Assembly: GCF_902813185.1 (NCBI RefSeq)
Contig: NZ_LR778301.1
Span: 1,364,001 to 1,428,000 of the forward strand
Length of the DNA: 64,000 bases
Direction: 5' to 3'
Source of the DNA: Denitratisoma oestradiolicum
GTDB lineage: Bacteria > Pseudomonadota > Gammaproteobacteria > Burkholderiales > Rhodocyclaceae
The notes under the pieces were generated by a model. That model ran no database searches. It was not told the DNA's origin and worked only from the letters and a program-made list of their open reading frames with translations. The translations under genes and the position numbers were made by a program. Of this stretch, positions 60,467 to 64,000 are shown one piece after another; the first letter of the stretch is position 1; each line of letters opens with the position of its first letter.

Positions 60467-63400
60467 AAAGACCGGCGCGACCCGGATATTGATCGTCGAG
60501 GACGAGGGCATCGTCGCCCGGGACATTGAGCGGCGCCTGACGCAATCCGGCTACGGGGTATGCGGCATCGCCGACAATGCCGAGGAGGCCATCGGTCTGG
60601 CCCGGGCCGAGCAGCCCGATCTGGTGCTGATGGACATCATCATCCAGGGACCCATGGACGGTATTGCCACCGCCCAGGAAATCCGTCGCCACCTGGACAT
60701 CCCCGTGGTGTTCCTGACCGCCCATTCCGACGAAGCAACGGTCTCCCGTGCCCGGGAGACCCTGCCCTACGGCTATTTGCTCAAACCCTTCGAGCCCCGT
60801 GGACTGGTCACCACCATCGAGACAGCCCTCTACCGTCATGGTGCCGAGACGCGGGAACGTATGTTCCGCAAGGTGCTGGATGCGGTGGGGGTCGGCATCG
60901 CCATTCTCGACGCCACTGCGCCGGAGCGATCCCTGCTCTGGGTCAACCCGGCCTTCTGCCAGATGTTCGGTTATGAAGAGGCGGAGTTGCTAGGGCGCCC
61001 CTGCCCCCCGCTGAGTAACCCGGAGCACCGTGCCATCATGGAGCGCGAATTGTCCCGGGCGCTCACTGAGGGGCGGGACGGCGTGACCACCCTGCAAGTG
61101 CCGCGCAAGGACGGCAGCTTTTTTTATGATCAGATCGTGATCTCGCCGGTACGCGATGGTGCCGGCCGTTTGGAGCGACTCATCGCGATGCATCACGATG
61201 TGACGGCACAGCATGTCCATGAAAGGGAACTGGAGAGCCGGGTTCGGGAACGCACGATGGAACTGACCCGTGCCCAGCTTCGCCTGGAACAGGCCCAGGA
61301 GGCGGGCGGTGTGGCGAGCTGGGAATATGATGTCGTTACGGAAAATTTCTGGGCGTCGGAGAATTACTACGACTTGACCGGAACCACCAGACAGGAAATG
61401 CGGGCGATCGCGTTGGCTCATCGCATGCGCGTGGTGCCCGAGGATCAGGCGGCCTGGAGCCAATGGGTGTCGACGCTGGATGCAGGCAAGTCAGCCAGTA
61501 TTGAATTCCGTGTCCGGGAACCTGATGGCGAGGGGCAGCGCTGGCAGGTCTTGCAGGCTCGCTCCATGTTTGATGAGAACGGGAATTTCGTCCGGGTCAT
61601 CGGCACCTTGCAGGACGTGACCGAGCGCAAGGAGTTGGAGCTGCGCCTCCAACAGAGTCTGGATACGATTTCGGCCATTCTGGAAGCCTCCCCGGTGGGC
61701 GTCGCCTTTTTTCGGGACCGCAAAGTGCAACGTTGCAACTCCGCCTTTGCGGCGATCCTCGGGAAATCCCAGGCCGAGGTCGAAGGGGGCAACTACGAGG
61801 CGTTCTACCATCCACGTCCGTCGGTAACGATGGCAATGATCCGGGCCGATTTTGAGGCCTCACCGGACCACCGCGTGGAATACGAGATCGAGATACCGCG
61901 AGACGATGATTCCTTGAGCTGGGTTCGCACCCAGGTGGCGCTCATCGATAAGGATGAGCCCGCCAGCGGAACTGTTGTGATCTGCGAAGATATCACTTCC
62001 CGTCGCCATTCTGAGGCCCTGCGGGAGCGGCTCCTGGCCATCCTGGAGAATTCGCCCGACATTATCAGTATGACTTATCCTGATGGCCGTATCGATTTCA
62101 TCAATCGTGCCGGACGGGAGGCCCTGGGTCTGGGCGATGACCATCGGGGACGGATGCTCGGCCCCATTTACCCGGACTGGGCACTCAAACTCATTGTCGA
62201 AACCGGGCTCCCCACGGCGGATCAGGACGGTATCTGGAGTGGCGAGACCGCTCTGCACCATGTCCAGGGATTCGATATCCCGATGCATCAGGTGATTCTT
62301 TCCCATCGGGACGCGGAGGGAAAGGTGGTGCGCTATTCCTCGGTAGGTCGCGACCTGACCGAACAGAAGCGTGCCGAGGCTGATCTGATTGTGGCCAAGG
62401 AAGCCGCCGAGCGGGCCAGTCTCGCCAAGTCCGCGTTTCTTTCGGGCATGAGTCATGAGTTGCGCACCCCCTTGAATGCCATTCTGGGTTTTGCCCAACT
62501 ACTGGATCAGGATCCCCTGGAGCCCCTGAGTCCGGGCCAGAAGGAAAGTGTCGGCCAGATTACGATTGCCGGCTGGCACCTGCTGAAGCTGATCAACGAT
62601 GTGCTGGACCTGTCCCGGATCGAAGCCGGGAAATACGAGGTGAGTCTGCAACCCATCGATGTCGTCGAGGTGGTGGATGAGGTGCTGCGCATGCTGGCTC
62701 CCCAGGCGGAGACCCTGGGTATTCGCCTGGAAAACCGGCTGGACGGGGGCAAGGGTTTCAGCGTCCAGGCTGACCGGACCCGTTTTATCCAGGTGCTGAC
62801 CAATCTGCTGAGCAACGCCATCAAGTACAACCACCGTGGCGGTATGGTGACCCTATCGGCGCTGCGGGAGATGTCCTATGTGCGCCTGATGGTGGAGGAC
62901 ACCGGACCGGGTCTCAGCGCGGTGCAGCAAATGGCGCTGTTCCAGCCCTTCAACCGATTGGGGGCCGAGGCCAGCGGTATCGAGGGGACAGGCATCGGCC
63001 TGGTTATCTGCAAGCGCCTCATGGAAGCCATGAACGGCCGCATCGGTATGATCAGCACATCGGGCACTGGCAGTATCTTCTGGGTGGAGTTGCCCGTGGC
63101 GGCCCTGCCGTCCGTCTACGGCGGCGGCGTACCCGCGGACGTAACGGAACCAGTGGCCGATCTGCGGCAACCCCTGGTGCTCTATGTGGAAGACAACACT
63201 GCCAATCGGGTGCTGATGGAGCGGGTGCTGGACAAGCTTTCAGGGATTCGACTAATCTCCGCGGCCAGGGGAGGGGAGGGCTTGGCGCTTGCCCGGCAAT
63301 ACCGCCCGGATCTGGTTTTGCTTGACATCAACCTGCCGGATATGAGCGGCCTGGACGTGGCGCGGGCGCTGGGCGCCGACGAGTTGACCTGCGATATTCC

Positions 63401-63548
63401 CATTGTCGGTCTGAGCGCCAATGCCATGCCCCACGATATCGAGGCGGCCCGGGCCGGAGGTATCAAGACCTATCTGACCAAGCCGATCGATATCCGCAAG
63501 CTGTTGCAGACCGTGACCCGTCTGTTGCAGGCGCGCCAGAAGATTTGA
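60453..63548 (+). CDS. Hybrid histidine kinase/response regulator (REC-PAS-HK-REC)
   Basis: A 1031-residue protein. An N-terminal receiver (IVEDEGIVARDIE, Asp61 in LVLMDIIIQG) is followed by PAS domains from about residue 140, 265, 410 and 530, a HisKA domain with His668 (SHELRTPLNAILGFAQLLDQ), an HATPase domain, and a second receiver with Asp958 (LVLLDINLPDMSG). It is soluble. The upstream kinase's missing receiver Asp could be compensated by this receiver, which starts 14 bp inside the kinase gene's end. The complex probably senses redox or small ligands through PAS. Confidence 0.88.
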   Translation: MRPVEKTGATRILIVEDEGIVARDIERRLTQSGYGVCGIADNAEEAIGLARAEQPDLVLMDIIIQGPMDGIATAQEIRRHLDIPVVFLTAHSDEATVSRARETLPYGYLLKPFEPRGLVTTIETALYRHGAETRERMFRKVLDAVGVGIAILDATAPERSLLWVNPAFCQMFGYEEAELLGRPCPPLSNPEHRAIMERELSRALTEGRDGVTTLQVPRKDGSFFYDQIVISPVRDGAGRLERLIAMHHDVTAQHVHERELESRVRERTMELTRAQLRLEQAQEAGGVASWEYDVVTENFWASENYYDLTGTTRQEMRAIALAHRMRVVPEDQAAWSQWVSTLDAGKSASIEFRVREPDGEGQRWQVLQARSMFDENGNFVRVIGTLQDVTERKELELRLQQSLDTISAILEASPVGVAFFRDRKVQRCNSAFAAILGKSQAEVEGGNYEAFYHPRPSVTMAMIRADFEASPDHRVEYEIEIPRDDDSLSWVRTQVALIDKDEPASGTVVICEDITSRRHSEALRERLLAILENSPDIISMTYPDGRIDFINRAGREALGLGDDHRGRMLGPIYPDWALKLIVETGLPTADQDGIWSGETALHHVQGFDIPMHQVILSHRDAEGKVVRYSSVGRDLTEQKRAEADLIVAKEAAERASLAKSAFLSGMSHELRTPLNAILGFAQLLDQDPLEPLSPGQKESVGQITIAGWHLLKLINDVLDLSRIEAGKYEVSLQPIDVVEVVDEVLRMLAPQAETLGIRLENRLDGGKGFSVQADRTRFIQVLTNLLSNAIKYNHRGGMVTLSALREMSYVRLMVEDTGPGLSAVQQMALFQPFNRLGAEASGIEGTGIGLVICKRLMEAMNGRIGMISTSGTGSIFWVELPVAALPSVYGGGVPADVTEPVADLRQPLVLYVEDNTANRVLMERVLDKLSGIRLISAARGGEGLALARQYRPDLVLLDINLPDMSGLDVARALGADELTCDIPIVGLSANAMPHDIEAARAGGIKTYLTKPIDIRKLLQTVTRLLQARQKI

Positions 63549-63679
63549 ACCATGGTTCGTTCCCCTGGCGGCTGCGCTGAAGAAATCTGTTCATCCTTCG
63601 ACAGGACGAAGGAATTTGCGGGAGTTGAACTGAAGATGGATGCGACAGGCAGGAAAAGCATGCGGGGAAAGGGTATGGG

Positions 63680-64000
63680 ATGTTCGATGACGAGATGAAG
63701 ACGGCCCGTCTGCTAATCGTGGATGACCAGCAGGCCAATGTCACCCTGCTGGAGCGCATCCTGCGCGGCCAGGGCTTCGCCAACCTCGTCTCCACCACGG
63801 ATCCTCGACAGGTAGCGGACATTTATCGCCAGGGGCCTGTGGATATGGTTCTGCTGGATTTGTCCATGCCCTACCTGGATGGTTTTCAGGTCATGGCCTT
63901 GTTGCAGGAACTGGCGGGCGACGAGTTTCTGCCCATCATTGTGCTGACCGCCAATTCCGACCAGGACACCAAGCTGCGTGCCCTGGCGGCCGGTGCCATG
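63680..64000 (+). CDS. Response regulator, receiver domain, 3' end outside the window
   Basis: 107 codons are visible. The receiver has LLIVDDQQANVTLLERIL, the phosphate-accepting Asp in MVLLDLSMPYLDG, and IIVLTANSDQDTKLRALAAG, and is still open at the right edge, so the output domain is unknown. Receivers with this sequence style often precede HD-GYP domains. It follows the hybrid kinase by 131 bp and likely completes the phosphorelay. ATG 63680 lies in GGGATGTTC with weak Shine-Dalgarno support. Confidence 0.87.
   Translation, partial: MFDDEMKTARLLIVDDQQANVTLLERILRGQGFANLVSTTDPRQVADIYRQGPVDMVLLDLSMPYLDGFQVMALLQELAGDEFLPIIVLTANSDQDTKLRALAAGAM

Noticed and set aside
56399..60526. A very long open reading frame on the - strand opposite the histidine kinase gene
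   Set aside because: It is rich in His/Gln/Gly, has no recognisable domain, and mirrors a clear PAS/GAF kinase; it results from high GC and codon bias. The same applies to long antisense frames opposite the PilB-like ATPase (21860-23737) and the thiolase/dehydrogenase genes (42477-44252).
1..64000. Search for CRISPR arrays, insertion sequences, prophage genes, tRNA and rRNA
   Set aside because: No spaced direct repeats, transposase motifs, phage proteins, tRNA cloverleafs or rRNA were recognised by eye.

Overview
The window looks like chromosomal DNA of a high-GC betaproteobacterium. DUF2863, the ffs-dnaX-ybaB-recR order, petABC followed by sspA-sspB, and trmJ next to suhB all fit that class. 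It carries two parts of an aerobic-type steroid (sterol/androstane) catabolic pathway, so a steroid degrader of the Sterolibacterium/Denitratisoma kind is the best guess. The genus is inference.

Layout. 1-10.8 kb is housekeeping: DUF2863 (cut by the left edge), a PhoU-like/PiT phosphate pair, the SRP RNA, dnaX-ybaB-recR, a CaiB-type CoA transferase, cytochrome bc1 (petABC) and sspAB. 11.0-13.6 kb is a steroid side-chain module (chsH2-chsH1-ltp2) closed by a strong terminator. 13.7-18.05 kb is an island of less GC-rich genes: a TetR regulator, a TonB-dependent receptor, a 50-bp perfect palindrome and a lipoprotein tyrosine phosphatase. 18.06-25.06 kb holds fpr with a divergent LysR, suhB, trmJ, a Cys-rich secreted protein, a PilB/GspE-type ATPase, a DnaQ-like exonuclease and a FecR-domain protein. 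25.1-33.2 kb is an arsenic region: a four-gene molybdoenzyme operon resembling arxABCD (anaerobic arsenite oxidase) behind an exact FNR/ANR box, a remnant of a second acr3, and arsR-arsC-acr3. 33.2-38.2 kb has an MFS transporter, tsaB, a 171-bp palindromic repeat element, rimI, a type-4 uracil-DNA glycosylase, an HDOD protein and a PAS protein.

38.4-52.1 kb is the large steroid cluster: ipdA-ipdB, echA20-like, two acyl-CoA dehydrogenases, a thiolase, two SDRs (one IpdF-like), a MaoC hydratase, a second thiolase, ketosteroid isomerase, a KstD-like flavoprotein and a FadD3-like CoA ligase. The order and family set match the degradation of rings C/D and the propionate side chain (HIP pathway) worked out in Mycobacterium/Rhodococcus. 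KSI and KstD act earlier, on ring A.

52.2-64 kb is a signalling and envelope region: an unknown protein, a frameshifted NrfJ-like gene, a secreted rhodanese, a TonB-like protein without a normal start codon, an HD-GYP protein, a 1345-residue multi-PAS/GAF histidine kinase, a hybrid kinase overlapping it, and a response regulator cut by the right edge.

How the parts may work together (inference): the TonB receptor could import the steroid, FadD3/Ipd/EchA20/FadE/FadA enzymes degrade it to CoA thioesters, and bc1 and anaerobic respiration take the electrons. The Arx-like complex would feed electrons from arsenite to the quinone pool under oxygen limitation, protected by Acr3 efflux. No tRNA, rRNA, insertion sequence, prophage or CRISPR array was seen.
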